Positions 63,312 through 64,000 of a stretch of DNA of 64,000 bases are shown here, in pieces. A program made the position numbers and the translations under genes. Source of the stretch: Paenibacillus sp. 1_12 (GTDB lineage: Bacteria; Bacillota; Bacilli; Paenibacillales; NBRC-103111); the NCBI RefSeq assembly GCF_900114475.1, contig NZ_FOTE01000002.1, positions 558,001 to 622,000 of the forward strand, read 5' to 3'. The notes beneath the pieces were generated by a model, which saw nothing but the letters and a program-made list of their open reading frames with translations, ran no database searches and was not told where the DNA came from. The stretch's first letter is position 1; each line of letters begins with the position of its first letter.

Positions 63312-64000
63312 ATATTGTGATTGCTGATGATGAACAATTGGCACGGGAAGCCTTGTCAATTAGCCTGTTGGACATATGCCCGGAGTTGCATATCCATGAA
63401 GCACGCAACGGCAAGGAGCTTATAGAAGTTGTTAAACGAATCAAGCCCGAGGCGGCTTTTGTTGACATCCGAATGCCTGGCAAAACCGGCTTGGAAGCTA
63501 TCCAAGAAGCAGGCCCGTTAGTACCTGATACCCAGTGGATCATAGTGACAGGATTTGCCGACTTTCAATATGCTAAAGAGGCCATTCGACTAAAAGCTAT
63601 TGATTATTTGCTTAAGCCGGTTGATATTCAGGATTTACGGGTACTAATGACAAAAATACAGCAAACTGCCTTGCTACAAATGAATGATAAGAATAAGCTA
63701 TTTGAGTCGGACATGCTGTCCTTATTTCATGGTTTAATCCTTAATTGGGAAGAAAATGAAACGGAAAATAAACCATTCAGTCGGATTCGATGTCAGATCA
63801 TTGTTATGGATAGCTGCTATTCTGAAGCGGAAAAATCAGCGGCAATCAAGCTGCTTTTCAGTACCATTTGGGCTGCGATACCCCGGTTTTTTCACAATGA
63901 TTTGGAGCTGGCCACTTTAATATTACCCAGTGGAGATTGGGCTGTGGTGGGGAGATACACAACTTCACAAGGCGCAGAGCAATTGGAACAACTATTCTCT
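63308..64000 (+). CDS. Response regulator, YesN type (partial, right end)
   Basis: Receiver domain with acidic residues in IVIADDEQ, phosphoacceptor in AAFVDIRMPGKTG and YLLKPVDIQDL, followed by a linker that runs off the window edge after 231 codons without a stop. The AraC output domain expected in this family lies outside. The ATG overlaps the kinase stop, with GAGGAG upstream. Confidence 0.92.
   Translation, partial: MNIVIADDEQLAREALSISLLDICPELHIHEARNGKELIEVVKRIKPEAAFVDIRMPGKTGLEAIQEAGPLVPDTQWIIVTGFADFQYAKEAIRLKAIDYLLKPVDIQDLRVLMTKIQQTALLQMNDKNKLFESDMLSLFHGLILNWEENETENKPFSRIRCQIIVMDSCYSEAEKSAAIKLLFSTIWAAIPRFFHNDLELATLILPSGDWAVVGRYTTSQGAEQLEQLFS

Overview
The window reads as chromosomal DNA of a spore-forming member of the Paenibacillaceae (Paenibacillus-like). 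The signs are strong GGAGG ribosome-binding sites, many TTG/GTG starts, LplB/YtcP-type sugar permeases, membrane-bound AraC regulators, YesM/YesN two-component pairs, an SLH-anchored wall protein and a spore-coat-like gene behind a sigma-K-type promoter. No rRNA, tRNA, CRISPR array, transposase, prophage or plasmid gene was seen. About 45 protein genes are supported, most on the minus strand.

Layout. 1-8.9 kb: two carbohydrate-uptake operons (one running off the left edge) with a Gfo/Idh oxidoreductase, a cytoplasmic beta-propeller protein of unknown function and a divergent AraC regulator. 9-16.4 kb: an OmpR-type two-component system, a secreted protein of unknown function, an SLH/YcdB-domain wall protein, a LysM protein with a His/Gly-rich 13-residue tandem repeat, and a 56-residue small ORF. 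16.5-24 kb: a C4-dicarboxylate (malate) module, dctB / dctS-dctR / malic enzyme / dctP, with a consensus cre site, followed by a UspA gene under an Fnr-like site. 24-31.3 kb: an MsmEFG-like ABC importer with a cre site and a separate YesM-YesN-solute-binding-protein operon. 31.5-44.2 kb: a large catabolic region with two near-identical solute-binding proteins, a 2,3-diketo-L-gulonate-type reductase, a GH2 glycosidase, a membrane AraC regulator, an enolase-superfamily dehydratase and a permease pair split by 780 bp of repeat-rich DNA. 44.5-50.5 kb: another LplB/YtcP importer with its AraC regulator. 50.7-55.4 kb: a polysaccharide deacetylase lipoprotein and a fixABCX electron-transfer operon. 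55.8-64 kb: an alpha-galactoside-type locus (ABC importer, PdxA2, GH4 MelA) facing a YesM/YesN pair that runs off the right edge.

How it works together. Six ABC sugar importers are present without a single ATPase gene, so they presumably share an MsmX-type ATPase encoded elsewhere. Each importer sits beside its own regulator, and the enzymes inside the operons are mostly cytoplasmic, which suggests oligosaccharides are imported and cleaved inside. Where the binding protein is the first gene, the junction to the permeases carries a hairpin without a T-run, which would keep binding protein in excess.

The most unusual signal is a family of three long imperfect palindromes (21812-22014, 42470-42640, 43018-43186). 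They share conserved unpaired cores (GCCTTTG and CAACAGCRAYYGGA) but have stems of different sequence that remain paired. This looks like a structured RNA or a hairpin mobile element. I do not recognise it as a named element.
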